A DNA stretch of 64,000 nt from Paractinoplanes durhamensis (lineage in GTDB: Bacteria; Actinomycetota; Actinomycetes; Mycobacteriales; Micromonosporaceae): assembly GCF_016862175.1 (NCBI RefSeq), contig NZ_BOML01000036.1, positions 1-64,000 on the forward strand, written 5' to 3'. A model generated the notes under the pieces. That model had not been told where the DNA came from. It saw only the letters and a program-made list of their open reading frames with translations, and did not search any database. The translations under genes were made by a program, and so were the position numbers. Of the stretch, positions 42,586 through 51,284 are shown piece by piece (positions within the stretch are counted from its first letter, which is position 1; each line of letters begins with the position of its first letter).

Positions 42586-44400
42586 ATGCAGCCTTTCGCC
42601 CTGCTCCACCGGGACGGCGCCGACCACGTCGAGGTGCTCACCGGCGACGTGATCACGGTCGAGACGCTCGCCGGCATCCCGATCCGGGACACCTTGCCCA
42701 CCCTCGCCGTGATCCCGTACCGGCAGATCGCCGAGCGCGGCTTCGACTGCGTCGACGATCAGGCACCCCTGGAATGTCTGCTCGTCACCGGCGTACACAA
42801 GGAGCCTTTGTCGGCTTTCCCGGCGGCTGAGTTGAAGCTCGGGCCGGGCGGGTTCGATCTCTCCGACGACGAGTACGGCGAGATCGTCGAGACGGTGCTG
42901 CGCGACGAGATCGGCCACGGCGAGGGCGCCAACTTCGTCATCCACCGGGTCTGGACCGCCTCGGTCGAGGGGGATCCGGTCGCCGCCGCCCGCGCCGCCT
43001 TCGGCCGGCTCCTCGCGAATGAGCAGGGCACCTACTGGACGTTCCTGGTGCACACCGGCGCCCGCACGCTCGTCGGGGCGACGCCCGAGCGGCACGTCAG
43101 CGTCGCCGACGGGATCACCATGATGAACCCGATCAGCGGCACCTTCCGGCACGGCTCCGGCTCGCTCGCGGAGTTCCTGGCCGACCCGAAGGAGATCGAG
43201 GAGCTCTACATGGTCCTCGACGAGGAGCTGAAGATGATGGCGACCGTCGCCGAGCACGGCGGTCAGGTCGCCGGCCCGTACCTCAAGCAGATGGCGCACC
43301 TCACCCACACCGAATATCTGCTGGCCGGGCGCGGTTCGCTGGACGTGCGCGAGGTGCTGCGGGAGACGATGTTCGCGCCCACGGTCACCGGCAGCCCGAT
43401 CGAGAACGCCTGCCGGGTGATCGCCCGCCACGAACGCCGGGGCCGCGGCTACTACGCCGGCGTGCTCGCCCTGCTCGGCCACGACGACCAGGGCCGCCAG
43501 ACGCTGGACGCGCCGATTCTGATCCGTTCGGCGGAGATCTCCCCCGACGGCACCCTGCGGGTTCCGGTCGGGGCCACCCTGGTGCGGCATTCGACGGCGG
43601 CCGGCGAGGTGGCGGAAACCCACACCAAGGCGGCGGGGATCTTGGCCGCGCTGGGTGCGATCACTCCCGCTGTTTCCTGCGTACGCCCGGAGGCCGAGAC
43701 CGCGGAGGTACGCGCCGCTCTCGCCGCCCGCAACACCGGCCTCGCGCGGTTCTGGCTCGATTCCCGCGCCCCCGGCGCCCTGACCATCCCCGCCCTCGAC
43801 GGCAAGAGCGCGCTGATCGTCGACGGCGAGGACACGTTCACCGCGATGCTCGCCCACCAGCTGAAAGCCCTGGGCCTGACGGTGACCGTGATGCCGTGGC
43901 ACGCGGCGGTGGCCGGCATCGTCCCCGCCGACCTGGTGGTGGTCGGCCCCGGCCCCGGCGACCCCGACGACCTGACCGACCCGAAGATGGCCGCGATGCG
44001 CGACCTGGTGGCCGGCCTGCTCGCGGCGGACATCCCGATGCTGGGCGTCTGCCTGGGCCACGAGATCCTGGCCGTCCTGCTCGGCCTGCAACTGGCCCGG
44101 CGCGCCTCGCCCTACCAGGGCCTGGCCCGCGACATCGAGATGTTCGGCCGCACCCGCCGGGTCGGCTTCTACTCCAGCTTCGCCGCCGTCTCCCCCACCG
44201 ACCTGCTGGTTTCCCCGTACGGCCCGGTCGAGATCGCCCGCGACCCGGACGACGCGGCGGTGCACGCGATCCGCGGCCGCGGCTTCGCCGGCGTCCAGTT
44301 CCACCCCGAGTCGGTGCTGAGCCGCGACGGCGTGGCGATCCTGGCCGAGCTGCTGCCGCCATTGATGTCCGGCGTGGTTAGCCCGGCCACGAACGGGTAG
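42586..44400 (+). CDS. trpE: Fused anthranilate synthase (TrpE-TrpG type)
   Basis: About 604 residues. The N-terminal two-thirds is a chorismate-binding synthase domain (GATPERHVSV, NPISGTFRHG, TGSPIENACRVI); from about residue 410 a class I glutamine amidotransferase follows, with catalytic Cys in GVCLGHE and His/Glu in FHPESVLS. It makes anthranilate from chorismate and glutamine. Fused forms of this size occur in Streptomyces, also in phenazine pathways (PhzE), but the tryptophan attenuator upstream points to the tryptophan route. ATG 42586 after ACGGAGGACC. A hairpin terminator follows. Confidence 0.92.
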   Translation: MQPFALLHRDGADHVEVLTGDVITVETLAGIPIRDTLPTLAVIPYRQIAERGFDCVDDQAPLECLLVTGVHKEPLSAFPAAELKLGPGGFDLSDDEYGEIVETVLRDEIGHGEGANFVIHRVWTASVEGDPVAAARAAFGRLLANEQGTYWTFLVHTGARTLVGATPERHVSVADGITMMNPISGTFRHGSGSLAEFLADPKEIEELYMVLDEELKMMATVAEHGGQVAGPYLKQMAHLTHTEYLLAGRGSLDVREVLRETMFAPTVTGSPIENACRVIARHERRGRGYYAGVLALLGHDDQGRQTLDAPILIRSAEISPDGTLRVPVGATLVRHSTAAGEVAETHTKAAGILAALGAITPAVSCVRPEAETAEVRAALAARNTGLARFWLDSRAPGALTIPALDGKSALIVDGEDTFTAMLAHQLKALGLTVTVMPWHAAVAGIVPADLVVVGPGPGDPDDLTDPKMAAMRDLVAGLLAADIPMLGVCLGHEILAVLLGLQLARRASPYQGLARDIEMFGRTRRVGFYSSFAAVSPTDLLVSPYGPVEIARDPDDAAVHAIRGRGFAGVQFHPESVLSRDGVAILAELLPPLMSGVVSPATNG

Positions 44401-44407
44401 CACAGGG

Positions 44408-44460
44408 GCAGGCCGGTGGTTCAAGGGGATCGAGAGCCTCCGCTTGGACCACCGGCCCCT
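44408..44460 (+). terminator. Terminator after the fused anthranilate synthase
   Basis: GGCCGGTGGT (44411-44420) pairs with ACCACCGGCC (44448-44457), with CAA/TTG extending the stem past a bulge and a loop of roughly 20 nt. No T-run follows, as is common in high-GC actinobacteria. Confidence 0.65.
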
Positions 44461-44479
44461 CGATGCCACCATGTGCGGC

Positions 44480-44923
44480 ATGAATGCGGCGGCAGCCTGG
44501 GCCGACGAGCAGACGAGCGCGGTCCGCGACGACCCGGCCGCGCGGATCGCCCTCATGCAGCGCTGCTACCACGGCCCGTACGGCCGGGCCCCGCATCACC
44601 TGCCGTTCCGCCGGGCCGCGAGTTCGTTCATGCGCTGGCAGCTCCGCCGCGGCCTGCTGCACCCAGATTCCGGGAGTCCATGGTGGCGCGCGGTGAACGA
44701 ACGCATCCTCCGCGACGGCTGCGAGGCGGTCGCCCTGAGCGGCGACCTCCCCGGCACCCCGTCCTCCCCGCGACGGCGCCCCGACCTACGCCTGGCCATA
44801 CGAGCACCGAGCCGTCTGGCACCCCCCGAAGTCGATCATCATCCGGGCAGCCCAGCATGCCGTCTCTCCACAGCGACGCCGTTGAGAGGCTCGCCCGGGG
44901 CTCCAGTCAGCTCAAGGACATAA
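44480..44923 (+). pseudogene. 5' part of an unknown gene, truncated at the island edge
   Basis: The protein begins MNAAAAWADEQTSAVRDDPA and reads well (RIALMQRCYHGPYGRAPHHL, FMRWQLRRGLLHP) to about residue 95. After about 44755 coding bias is lost and another frame briefly looks protein-like (TYAWPYEHRAVWHPP), so a frameshift or deletion is likely. The low-GC island starts about 44900. A start at 44471 is also possible. Family unknown to me. Confidence 0.6.
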
Positions 44924-45072
44924 AGCCCAATTTGCGAAATGTTCAAAGAGCCAGCAAGGTGCCATCTCACGCACGATTTTCGGAAATCTGAGACCGCAGG
45001 GGACCGTCTCTGCGACGCAAGATGGGGCGATACCTCTCACCGCGCTCCCCACGCATGGGCAAGCGACAAGAG

Positions 45073-45101
45073 CTGACTGCCCGAGCACTCCCCGGTAGCG
45101 T
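45073..45101 (+). promoter_or_regulatory. Promoter of the radical SAM-HD-TIR/NACHT operon
   Basis: CTGACT (45073-45078), a 17-bp spacer and TAGCGT (45096-45101) lie 36 bp before the first gene. The spacing and the TANNNT -10 fit a housekeeping promoter. A GAGAC...GTCTC inverted repeat lies near 44990-45010. No operator was seen. Confidence 0.55.
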
Positions 45102-45136
45102 CGAGTCCACAAAGGGGCATCGAGACGGGAGAAGCG

Positions 45137-46843
45137 ATGGCCGCGGGCTACGGAGAACGAAACGCCGAGGGCACGCCTATACGCATGATGGCGGTCTCGC
45201 TCTATTCCGAGAGATATCCCGCAATCGGTGAGAACCACGGCCTGTCCGCAATTGGAGGCGCTGTCCGTGCGTCTTTCAGCGAAAGCGCCTTACAGTTGAC
45301 TTTGCTGGACATGGTCGAGTGGGGCGAAGAGGACGCCGAGAGATTAGCTTCGTCGATTCGCCAAGCCGAGCCTCACGTCCTGGCCATCGGACTTCAATAT
45401 GGGACCTACTCCTTCTTGAGCAAGCACTACTCCCGGCTCCGTCAGGCAGTTACCGAGAGCAACGCCCTTATCGTTTTCGGCGGGCCGCTCGCCACCTACC
45501 TGAGCGACCGCCTGCTTGACGAAGTGGAACCCGAATCGGTCGTCATACTTGGTGAAGCCGACGAGGCTCTGCCACTCCTGCTACAGGCCTGGAAGACCGG
45601 CAGCAAGAGCTGGCCCCAGGTACCGAATATTCGCTACCGCGACAAAATTTCCGGCCTGGCCATCTCGTCGCGCCGGAAGCTGGTAGACCTCAACCGCCTA
45701 TCGATTCCAAGCCGCCAACACCTCAAAATTATCGCAGAATTGGGCGGAGAGATATTCGTCGAAACCAGCAGAGGCTGCTCGTGGGCAGCGTGCACATTCT
45801 GCCTACGTGGACTGACGGACATCCACGGTCGGTCCCATGAGTTCAGGCGCAAGTCACCCGAACTGGTAGCACAAGATCTACAGGATCTGAATACGCTCGG
45901 CGTGACCGACATAACGGTCGCCGACGAAGACTTCCTCGGCGGCAAACTCGAGGAGACGGAGAAATTTGTATATCGCCTGCTCGACCAGCTGAGGTCGCCC
46001 TTCCGCTTCGACGCCAGCGCGACCGTGCACTCAGTATTTTCCCGGCGAGACTCGCCGGAAATGGCCACCAGACGTCGAGCGCTTCTTCAAGCGCTCGTCG
46101 ACAGCGGGCTCCAGAAGGTCTTCCTCGGAATCGAATCGTGCTCCGACACTCAGCTGAAGCGATACGCAAAAGGACATACCCGGACTGAAGCAGTACAGGC
46201 CGCGGAACTCCTGCGTTCCCTGGGCGTTCGAGTCGAAATCGGCGTGATTCTCTTCGACCCCCTGTGCAGTCTTGCCGAGATCGAGGACAGCCTGCAGTTC
46301 ATGCGAGCGAACGACCTGGCCTCGGTCGCATCCGGCATAAGCAGCGAACTGCGTCTACAGACCGGTTCCACCTATCTGCACATGCTGAGGAAGTACGAAA
46401 TATCCAGCGGAAACGCTCTGCACGATCGGGACTTCGATCCGGACACGCTGACTCATTCTTACAGATTCAGAAGCCCAGAGGTGCAATCACTCCACGGCAT
46501 TGTGCAGCATTGGAACCGTAAACTGCATCCGCTCTACTATCCAGCAAAGAGCCTATCCAGGTTCGGAGTTCACGGAGCCCTGGGCTCGTCCGTCCGAAGT
46601 ATGCGGACCGCCACCAACACCTTTCGAGATGAGACCTGCGACGCGATCATATATGCGATTCGAAGGGGGCGAGACGGCGACGATCCACGAGAGACGCTAG
46701 ACTACGCACTCACTGCAGCGGCGTATCATTTGGCTCACGCGGTAGTAAAGACGCTTGAACATGAAAACATGAAAGATTCGCATCCAGTAATACGAAGAGT
46801 CTTCACTGCTGCGCGAGACATAGATGAACTAATAGCCAACTAA
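45137..46843 (+). CDS. B12-binding-type radical SAM enzyme (OxsB-like context)
   Basis: 568 residues. Residues 15-150 resemble a cobalamin-binding Rossmann domain (VLAIGLQYGTYSF, LIVFGGPLATYLS, VVILGEADEALPLLL) without the DxHxxG motif, as in many B12-radical SAM enzymes. The radical SAM domain has cysteines at 214, 219 and 222 in SRGCSWAACTFC, a CX4CX2C spacing and not the usual CX3CX2C, then GIESC near 331. Such enzymes make a 5'-deoxyadenosyl radical to remake carbon skeletons or methylate. The next gene is an HD hydrolase, the same pairing as OxsB/OxsA of oxetanocin biosynthesis. Two TTA codons (45290, 45344) and AT-richer codon use set it apart from its neighbours. Confidence 0.82.
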   Translation: MAAGYGERNAEGTPIRMMAVSLYSERYPAIGENHGLSAIGGAVRASFSESALQLTLLDMVEWGEEDAERLASSIRQAEPHVLAIGLQYGTYSFLSKHYSRLRQAVTESNALIVFGGPLATYLSDRLLDEVEPESVVILGEADEALPLLLQAWKTGSKSWPQVPNIRYRDKISGLAISSRRKLVDLNRLSIPSRQHLKIIAELGGEIFVETSRGCSWAACTFCLRGLTDIHGRSHEFRRKSPELVAQDLQDLNTLGVTDITVADEDFLGGKLEETEKFVYRLLDQLRSPFRFDASATVHSVFSRRDSPEMATRRRALLQALVDSGLQKVFLGIESCSDTQLKRYAKGHTRTEAVQAAELLRSLGVRVEIGVILFDPLCSLAEIEDSLQFMRANDLASVASGISSELRLQTGSTYLHMLRKYEISSGNALHDRDFDPDTLTHSYRFRSPEVQSLHGIVQHWNRKLHPLYYPAKSLSRFGVHGALGSSVRSMRTATNTFRDETCDAIIYAIRRGRDGDDPRETLDYALTAAAYHLAHAVVKTLEHENMKDSHPVIRRVFTAARDIDELIAN

Positions 46844-46868
46844 TTGCCACTTCTCGGAAGGATGGAAG

Positions 46869-47489
46869 ATGAACCCGGATCGAATTCTCGAATGCATGGC
46901 CGAAATGCATACCTTGACGAGACTTCCGAGAATTGGATGGATCATGGCCGGTGTGCCTGATCCAGAATCAGTCTCCGACCACTGCTTCGAGACCGCAATC
47001 ATCGCGTACATGCTGGCGCAACAAATTGCCGAACCAGTCGATATGGGAAAAGTGCTTGCTATGGCACTGTTCCACGAGACCGGCGAAGTGCGCCTCACCG
47101 ACCTACCTCGACGGTCCGCACCTTATGTGAAGCAGTTCAAACGCAAAGCCGAGCAGGATGCGTCGGTAGACATCTTGGGTGGGGTCGCGGAATCGGTACT
47201 TCCCCTGCTGGAGGAGATGCACGAACTGGAGACGCTTGAAGCGCGACTGGTCGAAGCAGCCGAAGAGCTACAAATCATTGCCGCAGCAATGTACTACGCG
47301 AAGGAAAATCGCGGCGATATGAGCGAGTACCGGCGCGACGCCGAGAAGTACGACCCTCTCGGCATCGGCCCCGCGGCAGCAGTAGCCGAGGTAGTCAAGC
47401 GCCGCCTCGGCGAGTACCTCGGCGAGAAGCCGTACTGGGAGTTGGGGTACAGCCGCCACTCCGTCGCTGATGACCGTGCAAAGGGCTGA
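46869..47489 (+). CDS. HD-domain nucleotide phosphohydrolase (YfbR/OxsA-like)
   Basis: 206 residues of the HD_3/YfbR-type fold, about OxsA length. In order: VSDHCFETA (His38), ALFHETGEVRLTDLP (His69, Glu70, Glu73) and EAAEELQIIAA (Glu132). The YfbR-equivalent residues would be His, His-Asp, Glu and Asp; here both Asp ligands are Glu. YfbR and OxsA remove phosphate from deoxynucleotides. The gene starts 25 bp after the radical SAM stop and overlaps the TIR-NACHT start by 20 bp, so all three are one transcript. It would act on the radical SAM product. Confidence 0.85.
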   Translation: MNPDRILECMAEMHTLTRLPRIGWIMAGVPDPESVSDHCFETAIIAYMLAQQIAEPVDMGKVLAMALFHETGEVRLTDLPRRSAPYVKQFKRKAEQDASVDILGGVAESVLPLLEEMHELETLEARLVEAAEELQIIAAAMYYAKENRGDMSEYRRDAEKYDPLGIGPAAAVAEVVKRRLGEYLGEKPYWELGYSRHSVADDRAKG

Positions 47490-49698
47490 TTCCCGGTACG
47501 ACGTCTTCCTCAGCTACAGTGATGATGACCGCGATTTCGCTCAGGCGCTTTATGAAGCACTGCGCCATAGCACCCTCCGGCGCAGGAGGCTTAAGGTCTT
47601 CTTCGCGCCGGCAGCCGTCGGTATCGGTGAATCGATCCCGTCTGCGATCGCACGCGCGTTGGAACACTCAAGCTGCCTGGTGGCCGTCGTCACCCCTAGC
47701 TGGCTGGCATCCGAGTGGACCAGCCTCGAAGCAGAAGTTGCCGTTTGGCGGGATCCGGCCGCGAATCATCGACTCATCCTGCCATTGCTCCTCAAGCCGT
47801 CTGACCTGCCCAACACGATCAGCCGACTCAAGTACCTCGATCTGCGTCGAAAAAGCGATATCGAGAAGTTCCTGCCCGAGTTGCTGTCCGCAATCCGCTG
47901 GTCGGTCGCCGAGGAAGAAGCGCGGAGGCAGTCCTCTGCCGAGACCCGAAAGGTACTATCGGCGCCCATACTGCCGTGGCTTGGTCTGGGAAGTCCAAGC
48001 TTCGATTTCTTGTGGCCTGAGATGATCATCGATCCAAGCATCTCGCCACGCCGTCATCCCGGCAGCGACAACAAGTTGTCCCGCTGGCTGAAGTCGGCAC
48101 ACACGGAATCGGGCAGCTTTGCGGTCGTCGGCCCGGCCGGCGCGGGAAAAACAACCGCCCTCCGGTCATTGTTGCTCACCGGTGGAGGCACTCTGCCTTC
48201 TCAACGCGTATTTCTGCACGCACGCGATCTTCCGAGCCGAGCGGACGAACTCAACGTCCGCGCCAAGCGGACATCCAAGCTCGCCGTACTCGTCGATGGA
48301 CTGGACGAGGCCGGCGAAGACCTTACCGAGGTTATCGCCCAACATCTTGGTGCATTAGCGGCCAATGGCGTCACCATTTTCTATGCCGCAAGGACCGACT
48401 TCTTCGAGCGGAACGGGGACACGCTCGGTCGGCTGTCCGGGCTGCCACGCGATGTTCTCGAAGTCAAGTCTTGGACGCGCCAGGATGTACTCGATTTCGG
48501 AAACAGGTACGCCGACCGGCTCAGTGATCCATCACTATCGGCCCGGCTGGAATCGATCATAGACAGTGTGCCCGGCGCACTGAGTATGGCGTCGAATCCT
48601 ATGCGCTTGACTCTGCTTCTATACCTCCTCGCGTCGGACCCTTCGATCGACGTGGTGCACCTCACCGAACCGTACGCACTCTATGACATGTTCTATCGCG
48701 AATGGATTTCCACTGAACGCCATCGTGGAACGGGAGGGGGCGACCCCCCTCTCGTGCATAGCTCACACGTTTTACTAGCGCGCTGGTTTTACACGCGACC
48801 GGGCGAGCGGCCGCACCCGCAAGACGTAATTGGCGCAAATTCTTGGACCGAACTCAGCACGGACAGCGCCTTCGCCGAGCTCCTCGACATAGATCACGGG
48901 CGCCGTGAAGACCTCGCGATAGTGCGCGGTTTCAGGCATGAGACTATTGGCGAATTCTTGATTGCCAAGTCTATCGTTGCTGCATTTCTCCTGGGCGGTT
49001 CAGCCATCGATGACGTTTTGACTGTGACAGTCAGGGACGATGTAAACATCTATGTCAGAAGCGCGATAAACCAGCTTGGTCAGCACCGCCTTGCTGCGAT
49101 CCTAGCGAATTTAGCCCAACGCTTCGAATCGATCGAGCAAGATGATGCGTTTCGCTCGACGAACGCTGCCGAGCGGCTGCGCGAGCAGATTTTGTACTAC
49201 GTTGGCCGTCTTCCCGTCGCAGACGCAGCACAAATTCTTGTGTCAGCATTCCACAGGGAAACGAACCCACTATTGCGAAGATCCGCTGCGCTCGGAGCGA
49301 TTCTTCACGGCCGCGAGGATGTCGAGTCCGAATACATGCTGATGTTGGAGCAACCCGAAGAAGCAATCCTGAACCGTTCAGTTCAGATGGTCTACTTCGG
49401 AGATGTGCACGGAGACCTCCACACCTTCCGCGACGGCGGGGAGGACTGGCCGAAGTCCCGTAGGGCGATCCTTGGAAGACTGTCCCAGAATTCCGTCCGC
49501 GATCGACGTCTACGGCTCTGGGATCTGAAGACCCTGAAGTCATTCCTGACCACGCGCGAAGACACCGGTCTCGATGCCCGAGAGTTGCATGTGCTCCACG
49601 GACTTGTCGACAGCAAGGTCAGCACAGCACGGGACGAAGAGATTCGACGTGAGGTAATGCAGATATTGCAGCTTCCACGGGACCCAAGCATTGCCTGA
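47470..49698 (+). CDS. TIR-NACHT (STAND) immune-type protein
   Basis: 742 residues. The TIR domain (about 9-145) starts RYDVFLSYSDDDRDFAQ and carries a WxxxE catalytic pattern, Trp83-Glu87 in ASEWTSLEAEVAVW, as in NAD-cleaving TIRs. The NACHT domain follows: Walker A GPAGAGKTT (221-229), Walker B LAVLVDGLDEAGED (Asp276, Asp279-Glu280), an AARTDFF sensor, ASNPMRLTLLLYLL, and RGFRHETIGEFLIA as helical edge. The C-terminus is helical, HEAT-like, without LRR. Such proteins oligomerise on phage sensing and deplete NAD. ATG at 47470 overlaps the HD gene. TTA codons at 48355 and 48772. Confidence 0.9.
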   Translation: MTVQRADSRYDVFLSYSDDDRDFAQALYEALRHSTLRRRRLKVFFAPAAVGIGESIPSAIARALEHSSCLVAVVTPSWLASEWTSLEAEVAVWRDPAANHRLILPLLLKPSDLPNTISRLKYLDLRRKSDIEKFLPELLSAIRWSVAEEEARRQSSAETRKVLSAPILPWLGLGSPSFDFLWPEMIIDPSISPRRHPGSDNKLSRWLKSAHTESGSFAVVGPAGAGKTTALRSLLLTGGGTLPSQRVFLHARDLPSRADELNVRAKRTSKLAVLVDGLDEAGEDLTEVIAQHLGALAANGVTIFYAARTDFFERNGDTLGRLSGLPRDVLEVKSWTRQDVLDFGNRYADRLSDPSLSARLESIIDSVPGALSMASNPMRLTLLLYLLASDPSIDVVHLTEPYALYDMFYREWISTERHRGTGGGDPPLVHSSHVLLARWFYTRPGERPHPQDVIGANSWTELSTDSAFAELLDIDHGRREDLAIVRGFRHETIGEFLIAKSIVAAFLLGGSAIDDVLTVTVRDDVNIYVRSAINQLGQHRLAAILANLAQRFESIEQDDAFRSTNAAERLREQILYYVGRLPVADAAQILVSAFHRETNPLLRRSAALGAILHGREDVESEYMLMLEQPEEAILNRSVQMVYFGDVHGDLHTFRDGGEDWPKSRRAILGRLSQNSVRDRRLRLWDLKTLKSFLTTREDTGLDARELHVLHGLVDSKVSTARDEEIRREVMQILQLPRDPSIA

Positions 49699-49768
49699 CC
49701 AAGTATTCGATGCCCTGTTTCGAGCGGCCGACACGAGTCTCGCGGAGATCCGGCTACACGACGCTAAT

Positions 49769-49795
49769 GGCACCCGCCCAGCAAGGGCGGGTGCC
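49769..49795. terminator. Strong bidirectional hairpin
   Basis: GGCACCCGCCC (49769-49779), 5-nt loop, GGGCGGGTGCC (49785-49795). It lies 70 bp after the TIR-NACHT stop and 18 bp beyond the end of the minus-strand ABC relic, so it can end both. It has no T-run on either side. Confidence 0.75.
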
Positions 49796-49812
49796 TGAAA
49801 GCAGCGTTGGGA

Positions 49813-50098
49813 TCAGGCCGCGTGGGCTCCGGTCTTCTCGTCGGCCACCGTGATGTCTCGGCCGTCTCGGGGGTCGAAGAGGTAGATCTTGTCGAGGTTC
49901 ATCCAGATCTTTGCGTCGGCGCCGTCTCGCACCCTGGACTTGGCCGACAGCCTCGTCGCCCTCGATGGTGAGGTAGACGTACTTGTCGGAGCCCATCGAC
50001 TCGACCAGGTCGACCGGGCGGTGAACGCGAAGCCCTTGGCCCGCAGGCGGTCCTCGACGAGGCCGGCGTCCGCGACAGGTTTTGCCGCACACCACCAT
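49813..50098 (-). pseudogene. Decayed UgpC/MsiK-type ABC ATPase C-terminus
   Basis: Read on the minus strand, KPVADAGLVEDRLRAKGFAF is in one frame, then VDLVESMGSDKYVYLTIEGD in another, then the first frame again: IWMNLDKIYLFDPRDGRDIT and a final TGAHAA. Together they match the TOBE-type end of multiple-sugar ABC ATPases. At least two frameshifts and a missing N-terminal nucleotide-binding domain make it a relic. It marks the right edge of the island. Confidence 0.75.
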
Positions 50099-50139
50099 CG
50101 GGTATCAGCGTCGCGCGGCGTCACATCCAAGGGGGACAC

Positions 50140-50436
50140 ATGGCAGAGCCACAGGTCACACTTGACCCGAACAGCTTGAACCCGGTCGAGGAGAAGCTGC
50201 GCGGCCCACTGCAGGAGCAGCTGACATCGGCCCTGCAGGCCGCAGCCGAGCAGACCAGAAAGACGTACGCCGGCGAGGATCTCGACCAGGTGACCGAAAC
50301 GTTGCTGGAACGCACAAAATCAGGCCTGCACCACGACATAGCCGACGGCTTCCGCCCCGACCTGTCCCAGCTGCGCCACGTGGCCGAACAAATCGTCGCC
50401 AACGCCGACACCCGAGACCTCCCCCGCCCGCGCTAG
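50140..50436 (+). CDS. Small hypothetical protein (98 aa)
   Basis: 98 residues, helical and charged (EEKLRGPLQEQLTSALQAAA, VTETLLERTKSGLHHDIADG). ATG after GGGGGAC. No signal or membrane segment. The codon use fits the host. Possibly a small regulatory or stability protein; no family recognised. Confidence 0.6.
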   Translation: MAEPQVTLDPNSLNPVEEKLRGPLQEQLTSALQAAAEQTRKTYAGEDLDQVTETLLERTKSGLHHDIADGFRPDLSQLRHVAEQIVANADTRDLPRPR

Positions 50437-50585
50437 ATCTCGTCTCGCATCACCCGGTCCGCAAGCGCCAGCGGGCCGCGCGCCTACGGTCTGCCCTACC
50501 ATAAACTCACCCTGCCAGGGAGTTTCGATAAGAAACCATCGATGGGCTGAACTTCCAGATTTCAGGGCACGCAGGTGCCGCCGGC

Positions 50586-51218
50586 CTACTCGGCGCCGAG
50601 CCGGTGGGCCACCTCCGGCGGGAGCGGGTACGGGCGCTCCGCCGGCAGCATTTCGGCGGCGGCCTCATGGTCGCCGTCGGTCAGTCGGGCATGGATCGTG
50701 CGGGCCAGGTCGGTCACATCGGTGATCCCGACCAGCCACTCATCGACGTACCGGTCGACTGCCTTGCCGGAAAGCCCGACCTGCAGCGACCGGTACGGAA
50801 GCGGCGCCAGCCGCAACGACCGCTCCGGATCCCACTGCACCCGCACCGGCGTGCTCTTGACCTGCTGCGCCCAGGCCTTGCTGTCCGAGTGGAGCTTCCG
50901 GTCGAAATGGCTGAGCGCCGCGTTGGCGAGCGCCCACTCGAAGCCGTCCCGGGTGATCTCGACGGCAAGCACATGCTCCTGGCCGGGCTTGGCCGCCCAC
51001 CCGCAGCGATACATCATCCAGAGGAACGACGGCTTGATCCAGGTCATCCGCTCCCGCTTGAACGGCGCGACGAAGGTCCCGGCGGCCAGCGCCGGCCCGG
51101 CGATCGCGGCCGAGTACGCCTGATAAACCGTGATCGTGCGCTCGGTGTAACTGGCGCGTACCTGTCGAAGCGGAATGTGCACGCACCGGATGATGACCGC
51201 CGGGAGTGTGTCACGCAC
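50586..51218 (-). CDS. DUF4291 family protein
   Basis: 210 residues with hallmark stretches LRQVRASYTERTITVYQAYS, FVAPFKRERMTWIKPSFLWM and KPGQEHVLAVEITRDGFEWA, characteristic of DUF4291. GTG start chosen at 51218; the family core begins about residue 17. Function unknown; cytosolic. A truncated Nudix gene lies divergent nearby. Confidence 0.85.
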   Translation of the reverse strand: MRDTLPAVIIRCVHIPLRQVRASYTERTITVYQAYSAAIAGPALAAGTFVAPFKRERMTWIKPSFLWMMYRCGWAAKPGQEHVLAVEITRDGFEWALANAALSHFDRKLHSDSKAWAQQVKSTPVRVQWDPERSLRLAPLPYRSLQVGLSGKAVDRYVDEWLVGITDVTDLARTIHARLTDGDHEAAAEMLPAERPYPLPPEVAHRLGAE

Positions 51219-51284
51219 CTGATTTCAGGCCGTCGCGACGCGAGGACGAGCGGCGCGGGAGATCCATTCCGCTACGTTGACACC

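Noticed and set aside
44900..49800. Island as prophage or integrative element with integrase and att sites
   Set aside because: No integrase, transposase, tRNA or direct repeat boundaries were seen.
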